A stretch of 64,000 bases of DNA from an uncultured Desulfovibrio sp. (GCA_900541395.1 UQJT01000011.1:1-64000), one strand, 5' to 3'. Counted from the stretch's first letter, positions 1 to 10,077 are shown. A program made the numbers and translations. The notes: generated by a model not told the origin, from the sequence alone.

Positions 1-81
1 TGGCGCAATTGTACACTTTTCCGCCACCTCGTCTTCGCTCTGCATTCTTTGTACGCCCCGGATACATAGGAATTCAGCAGT

Positions 82-3000
82 ATGAACTATGACAATACAT
101 CTTCCAAACTCAATAGAAATTATTGGCAAAAACTTAAAATTCTTACAGAACGAGCGTCCAGAGACTTTTTATCCGGGTTACTTAATAGAGAAACGGCAAC
201 ATTATATATTGAGAATTATTTAAAAACAATGCCCAAAAATGATATTTGTGCTTTATTTATTATTGATCTTGATAATTTTAAACAGGTTAATGATTCATTA
301 GGCCACCAAGCAGGTGACCAGGTCATCCATCAAGCCGCAAGGATGCTATCAAATTGTTTCCGTGTTACAGATATTGTTGGAAGATTGGGAGGCGACGAAT
401 TTTTTGCTTTGCTGTCCGGAAAAATAACAAAAGAGCTTATTCGAGAAAAAGCACAAAATATTTGCGAGTTACTGCAGTTTTCCATCGGTTCCCCGGCTGA
501 GTTGCGTATAACGGCCAGCGTGGGCGTTCACATTGCAACCGGACCCGTCAGTTTTAAAACATTGTATGCCCGTGCAGATTCGGCGTTATATGAGGCAAAA
601 GCCAGCGGCAAAAACTGCTTCCAAATCGACGATGGAGAAAAAATCCAAAAGAGGGCAAAACAGACCGAAAAAAAAATCGTGCAGCTCCCCATTCATCTGC
701 ACACCTTGCTTGCCTATATGGATGAGGGGATAAGTCTGCTTGAGGTCTCCGATACCATACGAATGCGCTATGCCAGCCCCGCTTTTTGCAAAATGATGAA
801 TATTGAGGACGGACATGGCATCTTTCCATGCACGCTCTCCGCACTGGACAAAATACATCCCGATGATGTGGAAGAATATGAAAAGCTGCTTAGAGAAGGC
901 ATAAAAAACGGAAAATCTCTGGAGTATGAGTATCGCTTTACTCCAAATGGAAAGGATTGGCGCTGGTGTCGTGTGAAAGCTGTCCGCGTTCCGACTTTTG
1001 ACAGCGGCTCTCCCACCATGCTCGCACTTTCTTCTGATATTTCAGCAATCAAGAATACCGAAAACTTTTCTTTTGAAAATCGGGAAAAATTAAAGCTTGT
1101 TTTTGGTCAGCGTAACCAATTTTTATGGGAAGTGAATATCCCGACCAGAACGTTCCGGCTTTTCAACTTCAGACAGCATCTTCGCAATCCCGGCATTTGC
1201 ATAGAAAATTTTCCTGATTCCCTTATTGCCAAAGGCTGGGTGCACCCGATTTCCGTCGCCAAATTCAAAGAGTTTGCCGAGGAACTTCTTGGAGGGAACG
1301 CCGCAGGCGGCGGCGCTTTTGCCCTACGCCACAAGATGAGTAAAAACTACGGATGGTTTTCTGTTTTCTATCGTATGCTGCCGGACAAGGACGACCGCGC
1401 CGCTAAAGTCATAGGTATTGTAGAAGCCCTTGCCGATATGGACCCACAAAAGACCATGCTCGGAAAGGAGCGTATGTGGGAGGCCTTACGCCCAAATCTT
1501 TTTCTTTACTTGCAGGCAAATATTTCCATCGACAAAGTGGAGTCTGCCTGGATAGAGGGAAGAAATCTTACAAAAAGTTTTAGGCGCGTTTCCTACCAAA
1601 AACTGCTTGAGCAAAATAAAAGCAGGCTCTTCTTTAAAGAAGACATAAAAAATTTCTTTCAATTATTCGGCCGTGAGGAACTAATTGCAGCCTTTAATAA
1701 GGGACATACATGGCTTACAAAAGAGTACCGTTGTGTCGATGATGGCGGCAATATCCGCTGGTTCTCCTATACGGCTGTTCTCTCCATGATTCCTCAAACC
1801 CGGCACATCCGTGCCTTTATATTCGTTCAGAATACGGAGCACAGACATGCCAGGGAAAAGGGGTGGAAGAACGTCAGATATGTTCCGGCGACGGGCCTGT
1901 ACGATAGGGAAACCGCCAGAGCTCTGGCTGAACATGCGGTCAAAACGGAGAAATCTTCCCTACATACCTTGGCGCTCGTTCGTATTGTCGGGGGGTGCGC
2001 CTCGTTATCGGACAAGAAGGAAACGGAACAGCAGAAACGCCACCTTATCGTGATGGCCTTTTCTCTTTTGCTTGGTTCCGACTGCGTTATCGGGGAATTG
2101 GGGGAAGATAAAATTACAATTTTTCGACCCAATGCCGTTTCCCGTATACGAACAAGGCAAAAAATTGACGAGGCATTCGCGTTTGTCCGGTATGCCTTGT
2201 CCGATACCATCATGGCGGACTCGTTGCGCTTTGTCGCAGCCGTCATCTGTGAAAATCTGCATGACTTTGATTACGAAGGCTTGCTTTCGGAGGCTGAATC
2301 CATTTGCGACACATGGAAAAGCGCTCCGGAGGATTCCGTGGTTTTCTTCAGCAAAAAAACAGACAGAAGTCTGAAAAAATATCGCCACAACGCTTTGGAT
2401 ACATCCCTGGCGAAAAAAGTGGAGCCTTGTCCGCCGAACAGACAAGAGGACATTGTGCTTGATTGCCTTGACGCCATGATTATGGCGAACTCGACGGATA
2501 CGGCCCTATCAATGACATTGAGCCGTATCGGCCGTCACTACGGGGCGGATCGTGTGTATACGCTGGCGCTGACGGAAAACGAACAAAGCGTGATCCTCAT
2601 CCACGAGTGGTTCATCGAAGAAAAATCAAGCATAAAACAATTTATTTCCGGCACTCGGCTGGAACGGCTGCCTCTGCTCAAGAGCTGCCTGGAAAAGCAG
2701 GAACCGGCTTTCATAAACAAAAAAACGCCGTCTACGTCTGGGGGGAATGCGGCGAGCAGAAACTGGAACTATGGCGTTTTTCCGTTGCATTCGGAAACCG
2801 ACGGCACCCCGAAGGGCTTTCTCTGTCTGGAAAATCCCGCCAAAGGCGTGGATGACATGGCGCAGATCAAGCGTTTGCTTCCCTACATTGTACACCTTCA
2901 TAAGCGTTATTCCATCTCTGTGGAAGGGCAGGATGCGGCGTTGCAGGATGCGCTTACCGGCCTTTCAAATCTGCATTCTTACAGGAACAAGGTTTATCTG

Positions 3001-4143
3001 CTGGCCTCGGACAACTATAGCTCCATGGGGGTGCTGGCTCTGGATATACCGCAATTTGCACCCGGATCTGACGGAGCAGGGAGCGCGGCATACGCCAAAA
3101 CGCTTTTGCATGTATCTGAAGTTCTGACATCAATTTTCGGAAAATCGTTCATTTTTCGAACCAGGAATGCCGAGTTCACCGTCTTTTGTCCCAACACAAC
3201 GCAAGACGTTTTTCTTGCTCGAATTCTACGCACGCAGTCGATACTTCAGCGTCGCTATCCAAAGGCGCTACGTTTCGGCCATACCTGGGCCGAAGGACTT
3301 TTTTCCGGCGAAAAATTGGCAAAAGAGGCCCGAGCCATCATGCTATGCGGCGATCTGGACCCCCCGTCTTTTGAAACCGCACGGTTGGATACAAGCAATA
3401 TGGAATGGCAAAAACACTTTGTCATGTACCTCCAGCCGAAGGTAAACATGCGGACCGGTTTTGCTTTCAGCGCCGAAGCCCTTGTCCGGGGGGTTGATGA
3501 TAAAGGGCGCATAGTTTCTCCCAAAAGATTTATTGAAGCAATGGAAAAGGCGGGAACGATCAAAGAGTTGGACTTTTTCATGCTGCACCAAGCTCTTTCC
3601 TTTATGGAAGGTTGGAGGCGGCAGGGTTTGAAACCCATTCCCATTTCCGTCAATTTTTCCCGATTTACGCTTTTAAGCTCTTCCGCTCCAGGTTCCGTGC
3701 TGGCCATACTTAGTCGCTATCCCTCCATTTCTCCGGATTGGCTGGAACTGGAAATTACTGAAACAGCCGGCAATGTCGAAAAAAGCACGTTTGAACGTAT
3801 TATGGACAATTTCCGGGCTTTCGGTCTGCACTTTGCCCTGGATGATTTCGGATCACGGTATGCCAATCTCTCCGTATTTACCAACGTCAGGTTCGATACG
3901 GTCAAACTCGACCAAAGCCTGATTCGCGAACTGTCATACAACGCGATATGCCGCTCCCTTGTGGGGGATATCGTGCGTATATGCAACAATCAGGGCATTC
4001 AATGCGTGGCGGAAGGGGTGGAAACGCAGGCCCAAGTAGACACTCTGCTGGAAGAAGGCTGCACCTACGCACAAGGGTTCTATTATGACCAGCCCATGCC
4101 GATACAGGAATTTAAAGAAAAGTATATGGAACGAATCGCATAA
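82..4143 (+). CDS. Giant GGDEF/PAS/GAF/EAL cyclic-di-GMP protein
   Basis: A 1353-residue protein for making and/or degrading cyclic di-GMP. An N-terminal GGDEF domain (about residues 27-182) has an intact GGDEF at 103-107, preceded by RVTD at the spacing of an inhibitory I-site. PAS-like regions follow (about 205-330, 345-450, 470-610), then a degenerate GGDEF-like segment (about 625-770, with GELGED in place of GGDEF), a GAF-like segment (about 795-950) and a second degenerate GGDEF-like segment (about 965-1100). The C-terminal EAL domain has EAL at 1132-1134 plus the usual SVNFS, LEITE, LDDFG, VKLDQS and AEGVE motifs, so both terminal catalytic domains look functional. No membrane segment is evident, so it is probably cytoplasmic. 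Start chosen for AGGAA upstream of ATG. The 5' part is clearly A+T-richer than neighbouring genes, suggesting transfer. It forms an operon with the next gene. Confidence 0.93.
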   Translation: MNYDNTSSKLNRNYWQKLKILTERASRDFLSGLLNRETATLYIENYLKTMPKNDICALFIIDLDNFKQVNDSLGHQAGDQVIHQAARMLSNCFRVTDIVGRLGGDEFFALLSGKITKELIREKAQNICELLQFSIGSPAELRITASVGVHIATGPVSFKTLYARADSALYEAKASGKNCFQIDDGEKIQKRAKQTEKKIVQLPIHLHTLLAYMDEGISLLEVSDTIRMRYASPAFCKMMNIEDGHGIFPCTLSALDKIHPDDVEEYEKLLREGIKNGKSLEYEYRFTPNGKDWRWCRVKAVRVPTFDSGSPTMLALSSDISAIKNTENFSFENREKLKLVFGQRNQFLWEVNIPTRTFRLFNFRQHLRNPGICIENFPDSLIAKGWVHPISVAKFKEFAEELLGGNAAGGGAFALRHKMSKNYGWFSVFYRMLPDKDDRAAKVIGIVEALADMDPQKTMLGKERMWEALRPNLFLYLQANISIDKVESAWIEGRNLTKSFRRVSYQKLLEQNKSRLFFKEDIKNFFQLFGREELIAAFNKGHTWLTKEYRCVDDGGNIRWFSYTAVLSMIPQTRHIRAFIFVQNTEHRHAREKGWKNVRYVPATGLYDRETARALAEHAVKTEKSSLHTLALVRIVGGCASLSDKKETEQQKRHLIVMAFSLLLGSDCVIGELGEDKITIFRPNAVSRIRTRQKIDEAFAFVRYALSDTIMADSLRFVAAVICENLHDFDYEGLLSEAESICDTWKSAPEDSVVFFSKKTDRSLKKYRHNALDTSLAKKVEPCPPNRQEDIVLDCLDAMIMANSTDTALSMTLSRIGRHYGADRVYTLALTENEQSVILIHEWFIEEKSSIKQFISGTRLERLPLLKSCLEKQEPAFINKKTPSTSGGNAASRNWNYGVFPLHSETDGTPKGFLCLENPAKGVDDMAQIKRLLPYIVHLHKRYSISVEGQDAALQDALTGLSNLHSYRNKVYLLASDNYSSMGVLALDIPQFAPGSDGAGSAAYAKTLLHVSEVLTSIFGKSFIFRTRNAEFTVFCPNTTQDVFLARILRTQSILQRRYPKALRFGHTWAEGLFSGEKLAKEARAIMLCGDLDPPSFETARLDTSNMEWQKHFVMYLQPKVNMRTGFAFSAEALVRGVDDKGRIVSPKRFIEAMEKAGTIKELDFFMLHQALSFMEGWRRQGLKPIPISVNFSRFTLLSSSAPGSVLAILSRYPSISPDWLELEITETAGNVEKSTFERIMDNFRAFGLHFALDDFGSRYANLSVFTNVRFDTVKLDQSLIRELSYNAICRSLVGDIVRICNNQGIQCVAEGVETQAQVDTLLEEGCTYAQGFYYDQPMPIQEFKEKYMERIA

Positions 4144-4159
4144 AGGAGGAGGACTCATT

Positions 4160-6697
4160 ATGACAACTGCAATAAACAAAGCTTCTGCTTCAGAACAGCA
4201 GTCTGCACCTCCCTTGATCGTCGGCATAGGCGCTTCGGCCGGTGGGCTGGAAGCGCTTCAGCAGTTTTTTTCCTGTATGCCCGGAAATACCGGACTCACC
4301 TTTATTATTGTTCAACATCTTTCCCCCGATTACAAAAGCCTTATGGCTGAAATTTTGGGCAAACATACCAACATGATGGTATTACAGGCGGAAAACGAAA
4401 TGGAAATCGAGCCGGATACGGTGTACCTTATTCCGCCCAAGAAAAATATGAGGCTGAAAAAGGGCAGGCTCTTCCTGACCGACTACATTCACGGTTCCAT
4501 CAATCATCCCATCGATATTTTTTTTGCCTCTCTGGCGGAAGAGCGAGAGGAATGCGCCCTGGCGGTCATCTTTTCCGGAACAGGGTCGGACGGAACCAAC
4601 GGCATCAAATCCATCAAAGAGCACGGCGGGTTCGTTCTTGTGCAAGACCCGAAAAGCGCCAAGTTCGACGGTATGCCCCGCAGCGCCATCAGCACAGGAT
4701 TGGCGGATGTTGTTCTGCCCCCCGGCAAGCTGGCCGAGGAAATCCTGAGTTTTGCCAATTATCCCGCGATTGCGATCCCGCAAGAAAGTCCGCATGACTT
4801 CCCTGACGAGGATATCCTTGCCCATATTTATATGATTCTCAAAAAGGCGAGCGGGATAGATTTCACCCACTACAAACGCAATACCGTCCTACGGCGCATC
4901 GAACGGCGCATGCTTGTCGCCCACTGTTCGACGCCTGCCGCGTTTTCAAAAATTTTGGAGGAAAACCAGAATGAGGTAAACCTTCTTATTAAAGATATCC
5001 TCATCGGCGTGACCAAATTTTTCCGAGACGCGGAATTTTTTGAAAAACTCAAGCACAGCGCCATTTACAACATCGTTGAACAAAGCAACGATGCCGAGCC
5101 CATCAGGATATGGAGCGCCGGATGCTCAACCGGAGAAGAGGCGTATTCCCTTGCCATCCTGTTTCAGGAAGTGCTGGAGGAAACGCATCTCAAGCGCGAC
5201 ATCAAAATTTTCGCCACAGATGTGGATGCCGGAGCCATAGAGACGGCAAGCAAGGGCATATTTCCGGAAAGCATTGTGGACGACGTTTCTTCCGACAGGC
5301 TGGCCAAGTATTTTTCAAAAAGGAATGATCAATACCAGATATCGAAAGATATCAGAAAGATGATTATCTTTGCCCCGCACAACATGCTTTCCGACCCTCC
5401 TTTTGGAAAGTTGGACATGATCAGTTGCCGGAATGTCTTAATTTATTTTCAGCCCGTGCTGCAAAAAGGACTATTTGCTATTTTTCATTCCGCACTGAAA
5501 AGCGGCGGCTATCTCTTCCTCGGAAAGAGCGAGACGGCCAGCGAGCATGCAAGTGTATTTACTCCTCTTTCCATCACGGAAAAAATATACGTGCATAAGA
5601 GTGACGGAAAAATAGACGATCTTGTTCCTCCCGCCTTCAAAATACCCAATATTCAAGCAAGCATGCCCAGTCTGCCGGGGTTTGCCAAGCGGGAAGAAAA
5701 CAACCTTGCCTTGGAAAGCGTCTACTCGCAATTTCTTGAAAGATTCCTGCCCGCTTCGGTCATTCTGGACGAACAGAATAATGTGATTCATTTCTTCGGC
5801 AATTATTCTGATTACCTGAATATAGCCCCCGGCAAGGCCACCTTCAATTTTTTCACTCTGGTCAATAAGGATATCAACCTCGTTTCCTCCACCGCAATCA
5901 ACCGTTGCCGCGCGGAACAGTGCGCCGTCACCTACACCGGCATCTCCGTGGATTGCGCGGATGGCCGTAAATTCATCGACCTGTCGGTACAGCCCATATC
6001 CGACTTTTCTAACGCCGATACCGGCCTGCTGGCCATTCTGTTCGTGGAGCACAAGTCTGTGCAATTGGAGGGCATTACCGAAAAATACGACATCAACAAA
6101 ACGGCGGCTCAGAGAATTACCGACTTGGAGCACGAGCTCCAGGTGTCGCAGAACGATCTCCGGACGACCATTGAAGAGCTTGAAACCGTCAACGAAGAGC
6201 TGCAGGCGGCCAACGAGGAACTGCTGACCGCGAACGAGGAACTCCAAAGTTCGAATGAAGAACTTCAGTCCGTCAACGAGGAGTTGTACACCGTAAACTC
6301 GGAATTTCAGCAAAAGCTGGATGAGCTGACCATGATGACCAATGACCTGTCGAACTTCCTTTCCTCGACGATGATCGGCATTCTCTTTATGGACAGCAGA
6401 CTGAACATCCGCAAGTTTACGGAATATATCGGCAGAGAATTCCAACTGGTAAATCAGGATGTGGGACGTCCCATCCAGATATTCGCACACAGCTTTCCGG
6501 AAGAGGATATCGTCGGTGACGCGCAGAACGTATTGAAAAACCTTGTGCCCATAGATCGGGAGGTCATCGGCATGAACGGCCGTTTCTATACGATGCGCAT
6601 CGCTCCTTATCGCACTACGGAAAACAGTATTCGGGGGCTCGTCATCACCGTTATCGACAGCCTCGGCACGGGAGCCGAACACGAGATTCAGCCATAA
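4160..6697 (+). CDS. CheB-CheR-PAS fusion (methylesterase/methyltransferase)
   Basis: An 845-residue fusion that in its family modifies chemoreceptor glutamates or acts as a non-chemotactic signalling hybrid. The CheB methylesterase domain (about 15-195) has the Ser26, His53 and Asp144 triad in GASAGG, VQHLSP and GSDGTNG, but no receiver domain. The CheR methyltransferase (about 225-490) carries the SAM-binding GCSTGEE near 319-325 and the SCRNVLIYF motif. A long heptad-rich coiled coil made of repeated NEEL units (about 660-745) leads to a C-terminal PAS domain, and there is no kinase domain. Start at 4160 is set by AAAGGAGGAGG nine bases upstream; it follows the GGDEF/EAL stop by 16 bases, so the two are co-transcribed. 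Partner receptor unknown, with no other che gene in view. Confidence 0.92.
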   Translation: MTTAINKASASEQQSAPPLIVGIGASAGGLEALQQFFSCMPGNTGLTFIIVQHLSPDYKSLMAEILGKHTNMMVLQAENEMEIEPDTVYLIPPKKNMRLKKGRLFLTDYIHGSINHPIDIFFASLAEEREECALAVIFSGTGSDGTNGIKSIKEHGGFVLVQDPKSAKFDGMPRSAISTGLADVVLPPGKLAEEILSFANYPAIAIPQESPHDFPDEDILAHIYMILKKASGIDFTHYKRNTVLRRIERRMLVAHCSTPAAFSKILEENQNEVNLLIKDILIGVTKFFRDAEFFEKLKHSAIYNIVEQSNDAEPIRIWSAGCSTGEEAYSLAILFQEVLEETHLKRDIKIFATDVDAGAIETASKGIFPESIVDDVSSDRLAKYFSKRNDQYQISKDIRKMIIFAPHNMLSDPPFGKLDMISCRNVLIYFQPVLQKGLFAIFHSALKSGGYLFLGKSETASEHASVFTPLSITEKIYVHKSDGKIDDLVPPAFKIPNIQASMPSLPGFAKREENNLALESVYSQFLERFLPASVILDEQNNVIHFFGNYSDYLNIAPGKATFNFFTLVNKDINLVSSTAINRCRAEQCAVTYTGISVDCADGRKFIDLSVQPISDFSNADTGLLAILFVEHKSVQLEGITEKYDINKTAAQRITDLEHELQVSQNDLRTTIEELETVNEELQAANEELLTANEELQSSNEELQSVNEELYTVNSEFQQKLDELTMMTNDLSNFLSSTMIGILFMDSRLNIRKFTEYIGREFQLVNQDVGRPIQIFAHSFPEEDIVGDAQNVLKNLVPIDREVIGMNGRFYTMRIAPYRTTENSIRGLVITVIDSLGTGAEHEIQP

Positions 6698-6762
6698 CCA
6701 CATGGTGTCGATTTTCAGAATTGAACTTGTTTATTTTAATAAATATTTTTGTTGCGCAAACA

Positions 6763-6794
6763 TGCGGGGCGCCCCAATACTGTGGCGCTCCGCA
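6763..6794 (+). terminator. Hairpin after the CheB-CheR gene
   Basis: TGCGGGGCGCC (6763-6773) pairs with GGCGCTCCGCA (6784-6794) with one mismatch, about 65 bases after the CheB-CheR stop. A short T-run follows at 6803-6808. Probable terminator of the signalling operon. Confidence 0.55.
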
Positions 6795-6851
6795 CAAATA
6801 AGGTTTTTGCGCTGCATTTCCACGGCGCGCATTTTTCCTTCCGCGCCTTAC

Positions 6852-6864
6852 GTCGATTGTCGAC
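6852..6864. promoter_or_regulatory. Palindromic operator site 1 (putative GntR site)
   Basis: GTCGATTGTCGAC, an inverted repeat (GTCGA-TTG-TCGAC) also present at 20729 and 21297. It sits two bases upstream of a probable -35 element and 109 bases before the M20 gene. Likely bound by the GntR/FCD regulator at 21352-21990; this is inferred from repetition and placement. Confidence 0.6.
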
Positions 6865-6866
6865 TG

Positions 6867-6896
6867 TTGACGCCTGAAACCCGGTCGCCTTATACT
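6867..6896 (+). promoter_or_regulatory. Sigma-70-type promoter of the M20 gene
   Basis: TTGACG (6867-6872) and TATACT (6891-6896) are separated by 18 bases, or 17 if TTATAC is used. It lies directly beside the palindrome at 6852-6864, so regulator binding would affect polymerase access. Transcription would start near 6903, leaving a leader of about 70 bases. Confidence 0.55.
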
Positions 6897-6972
6897 CGGC
6901 TCCAGGCCGTGAATTCCGGCCCCCGGCCGGAGTGTCCGGCCGGGCAGGTCCGACCCCGGCAAGGAGAAAACC

Positions 6973-8208
6973 ATGCCCATCGATCCCGTTCCGTCCACCA
7001 TCCGGGCCCTGTTGGCCGATACCCGCATCCAGGCGGCCCTGGACTACCTGAAGGACGACCACGACCGTACCATCGCCGAACTTAAGGAAATGGTGCTGGT
7101 GCACGGCGCGCCTCACACCGAACCCGAGGTGCGCTCCCCCATGTACCGGGACAAGCTGGCCCGCTATGGTCTGGAAGATTGCTTTATCGACGAGGTGGGC
7201 AACGCCTTCGGCTATGTGCGCGGAGCGGGAGCGCGGCCCAAAATTCTGGCCGAGGCCCATTTGGACACGGTATTTCCGGCCGACACCCCCCTCGCCGTGC
7301 AGGAAAAAGACGGCGTGCTCCACTGCCCCGGCATCGCGGACGATACCGCGGCCCTGGCCGCCCAGCTTTCGATCATCCGGGCCATACGTCACGCGGGCCT
7401 GGTGCCCTGCGGCACCTTCATGATGGGCGGCACCGTGGGCGAGGAAGCCCCGGGCGAGGCGCGGGGCGTACGGGCGCTCATGGCCTCGCAGACCGATCTG
7501 GATGCCTATCTGGCCCTGGAAGGCGGTCACATGTTTGATATCATCCCCGGCGCTGTGGCCTGCAAACGTCAGGAAATCATCGTCACCGGGCCGGGCGGGC
7601 ACAGTTGGAGCGACTTCGGCCTGGCCTCGCCCATCAACGCCCTGGGCCGAGCCATCGCCCGCATCGCAGATCTGCATCCCGTCGCCTCGCCCAAAACCAC
7701 CTATAACGTGGGGCTGGTGTCCGGCGGCACATCGGTGAACGCCATCGCCCACGAAGCCCGGATGCATGTGGACATCCGCTCCACGGATACGGCCGAACGC
7801 AACAAGCTGGAAGCCCTGATCATGGACCAGATCCGTCTGGCCGTGGACGAGGAGAATGCCGCCCATCCCGGGGCGCCTCTGCATCTGGCCAACCGCCCCT
7901 ACGGCGACAAGCCCGGCGGCGAGATGCCCGCCGATCACCTCATCGTGCGGGCCGCTCTGGCGGCCACGGAGGCCGTGGGCATCCATGCCGAACTGTTGCC
8001 TCCGGCCAGCACCAACGCCAATTTCCCCATCAGCGCGGGCATACCTGCGCTATGCCTGAATATCAGCGGCAAGTGCGCCAACATCCATTCCCTGGAGGAA
8101 TGGTACGATCCCACAGACAGCTATCTCGGCGCGCAGGAAACCTTGTTGTTGCTTTTCGCCCTGGGCGGGCTGGCAGGCGTAACCGAACCGCTGCTCGGCG
8201 CGCGCTGA
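6973..8208 (+). CDS. M20-family metallo-amidohydrolase/peptidase
   Basis: A 411-residue M20 hydrolase, the superfamily of aminoacylases, di/tripeptidases and N-carbamoyl-amino-acid hydrolases. Two-metal ligands are recognisable: His96 and Asp98 in AHLDT, Asp123 in GIADD, the general base Glu157 with Glu158 in GEEAPG, and a dimerisation-domain TGPGGHSW motif. No signal peptide, so cytoplasmic. Start fixed by AAGGAGAAAACC before ATG. It converges on the 11-gene operon and carries the same palindrome upstream as that operon, so it probably hydrolyses an amide bond in the same pathway. Substrate not deducible; a peptidase T-like role is the alternative. Confidence 0.88.
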   Translation: MPIDPVPSTIRALLADTRIQAALDYLKDDHDRTIAELKEMVLVHGAPHTEPEVRSPMYRDKLARYGLEDCFIDEVGNAFGYVRGAGARPKILAEAHLDTVFPADTPLAVQEKDGVLHCPGIADDTAALAAQLSIIRAIRHAGLVPCGTFMMGGTVGEEAPGEARGVRALMASQTDLDAYLALEGGHMFDIIPGAVACKRQEIIVTGPGGHSWSDFGLASPINALGRAIARIADLHPVASPKTTYNVGLVSGGTSVNAIAHEARMHVDIRSTDTAERNKLEALIMDQIRLAVDEENAAHPGAPLHLANRPYGDKPGGEMPADHLIVRAALAATEAVGIHAELLPPASTNANFPISAGIPALCLNISGKCANIHSLEEWYDPTDSYLGAQETLLLLFALGGLAGVTEPLLGAR

Positions 8209-8234
8209 ACAGACGTTCAGCCTTTTCCCGTCAT

Positions 8235-8288
8235 AAAGGCCCCGTTTCGGAACAAATCAGTGTTGCGATGTTCCGGAACGGGGCCTTT
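8235..8288 (+). terminator. Long hairpin terminator after the M20 gene
   Basis: A 20-base arm (8235-8254, AAAGGCCCCGTT...) pairs with 8269-8288 with one mismatch around a 14-base loop, 27 bases after the stop codon. The A/T ends of the stem allow termination in either direction. Confidence 0.75.
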
Positions 8289-8310
8289 CCGTAATCCAAA
8301 CACGCCTCTA

Positions 8311-8420
8311 AGGCATTTTGCTTTTGAAATTGTCCGATTCCAAAAGCGGCGCTGCCGTCATTTCGCCTGAAAAGCGTGGTTTTCAGGTTCATTCGGCGCG
8401 GGCGGCCGCTCCGCCGTTGC
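8311..8420 (+). repeat. Dispersed structured repeat, copy A
   Basis: First of four copies of an intergenic element. It begins GCATTTTGCTTTTGAAAT, has a hairpin with GCTTTTG/CAAAAGC arms, the spacer GGCGCTGCCGTCATTTC, a second hairpin CCTGAAAA/TTTTCAGG and a GC-rich tail. Same orientation as copy B. It occupies the convergent gap between the M20 and aminotransferase genes (8209-8550), which otherwise holds only the terminator. Confidence 0.8.
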
Positions 8421-8550
8421 GACGCCCTTAACCGTCAACGTGAAGCGCTTTGCGGATCAGGAGAGGAAAACCTTACCGTGTGCGACTCCGCAAAGCATTT
8501 CAAAGTAAAAACGCTCCATCGACGGCGTCGGTTTTCCCCCTGAAGGCGCG

Positions 8551-9807
8551 TCATTTCACATTGCGGATAACTTCCGCAATACGATTGAGTCCTTCTTCCA
8601 CCACTCCTTCAGGGGGGCCATAGGAAAACCGCACCCAGGTGCGCAGCGGTTCGGGCTCCGGCCGCCGACGGTCGGGTCGAATATCGAAAAAACGACCGGG
8701 CACGGTCATAACCTTGCGTTGCAGGCAGGCGTGGAAAAAAGCGTCCGCATCGTTGAGGGGCGCGGGCAGGCGGCTGATATCGGCCCACACGTAAAAGGTT
8801 CCCAACGGGTTGCCGGCGGGACGAATATCCATAGCCGCAAGTTTGTCCAGAGTCAGCTTGCGCTTGCGGGCGAACGCATTGCGCACAGCCTGAGTTTCCT
8901 GCTGAAAACGCATGGGTTCCAGAGCTTCCAGCATGGCCCTCTGCCCCAGCATGGTGGGGCCGCCGTCCAAGGCGCTGGCCGCCCGATTGAGCATTTCGAT
9001 GCAGTGAGAGGGCCCCAGCGTCCAGCCCACACGCCAGCCCGGGTACCGCTGGTTCTTGGTCAGGCCGTCGATAATCAACACAGGGTCCTCATCCACATCG
9101 CGAACATGGGCGGCGGCCGAAACCGGACCGTCGGCAGGCGAGCCGTCCTCGTTGTAAATGTAGTGCGAATAAAATTCGTCGGCGGCCAGCAGCATGCCGT
9201 AACGCCGGGCCATGTCCACATACCGCTCCAGGGTTTCCCCCCGGATCAGTTCACCCGTGGGATTGCACGGATTGGAGAAGGCAAAAGCCTGAATGCCGCG
9301 TTCGCGCACCACCCGCTCCAGTTTATCCGCGGGTACGGAAAAACTGTCCTCGGGGCCGGCGCAGACCTCCACCAGCTCGCAATGATGACGCTGGTAATTG
9401 AGATAGTCCTCATAGGCCGTGTAGTCCGGATTTTTGAACAGAAGACGCGTGCCGTCGGAAAAAATGGAAAACAGCCGGGTCAGGGCCAGACGGCCCCCGG
9501 AGGCGATGGATACGTTGTCGGCGGTGTACTTCGATCTCATTCCACGCCGAAAGCTGCGGTTGTATAATTCGGCCACGGCCTCGCGGGCCTCCAGTGTGCC
9601 GCCTACCGGTCCATAGGCGTGGTCGCCCGGCTGGATGCGGAGCGAGGATACGCGCTCGGGCGCGCCCTCAAGTTCGCCCACCTCGGGCTGCCCCTGCCCC
9701 AGATTGCACCAATCGGGATGACCGTTGTAGAAGCCCAACTTGGAGGCCTCGTGCACGACCCAAATGACGCCCATATACGGCACGGAACGGATCATAGGAA
9801 AATTCAT
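8551..9807 (-). CDS. PLP-dependent class I/II aminotransferase
   Basis: A 418-residue fold-type I aminotransferase. Motifs in order are an N-terminal GQGQP region, AYGPVGGTLEAREA, SNPCNPTGE, AADEFYSHY and the PLP-binding Lys251 in GLTKNQRYPGWRVGW, with a C-terminal arginine in TWVRFSYG. It moves amino groups between an amino acid and a 2-oxoacid; aspartate or aromatic specificity cannot be separated by eye. Start taken at 9807 because AAGGAAAT lies 5 bases upstream; a longer in-frame extension lacks a ribosome site. It is the last gene of the leftward operon, 270 bases after aspartase. Confidence 0.9.
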   Translation of the reverse strand: MNFPMIRSVPYMGVIWVVHEASKLGFYNGHPDWCNLGQGQPEVGELEGAPERVSSLRIQPGDHAYGPVGGTLEAREAVAELYNRSFRRGMRSKYTADNVSIASGGRLALTRLFSIFSDGTRLLFKNPDYTAYEDYLNYQRHHCELVEVCAGPEDSFSVPADKLERVVRERGIQAFAFSNPCNPTGELIRGETLERYVDMARRYGMLLAADEFYSHYIYNEDGSPADGPVSAAAHVRDVDEDPVLIIDGLTKNQRYPGWRVGWTLGPSHCIEMLNRAASALDGGPTMLGQRAMLEALEPMRFQQETQAVRNAFARKRKLTLDKLAAMDIRPAGNPLGTFYVWADISRLPAPLNDADAFFHACLQRKVMTVPGRFFDIRPDRRRPEPEPLRTWVRFSYGPPEGVVEEGLNRIAEVIRNVK

Positions 9808-10077
9808 GGGGGATTTCCTTGTTAAATAAGACATGCGGGGCTTCCAGCCCGGCAAAAGACAGTCCTCGGCCGCCGCCGACTACGCTTCGCGCGGCTGCGC
9901 CGCTCTCGACCGCGCTTCGCGAGACATTCGTCCACTCCTCATCGCTGTTTTCGGCGCCCTCTGCGGGCCGCCCGGCAGGTCGGTTCTGCCGTACCGTCGC
10001 GCCGGTATCGCTTTCAACTCCGCCGGGCTTTTCTTCCGCTTTCTTCCGACCGGCGTCGGTCTGAGCGGCCCGGCCCC

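Noticed and set aside
5471..6703. Leftward 410-codon open frame opposite the CheB-CheR gene
   Set aside because: Antisense of the coiled coil and PAS region; composition mirrors the NEEL repeats rather than a protein family.
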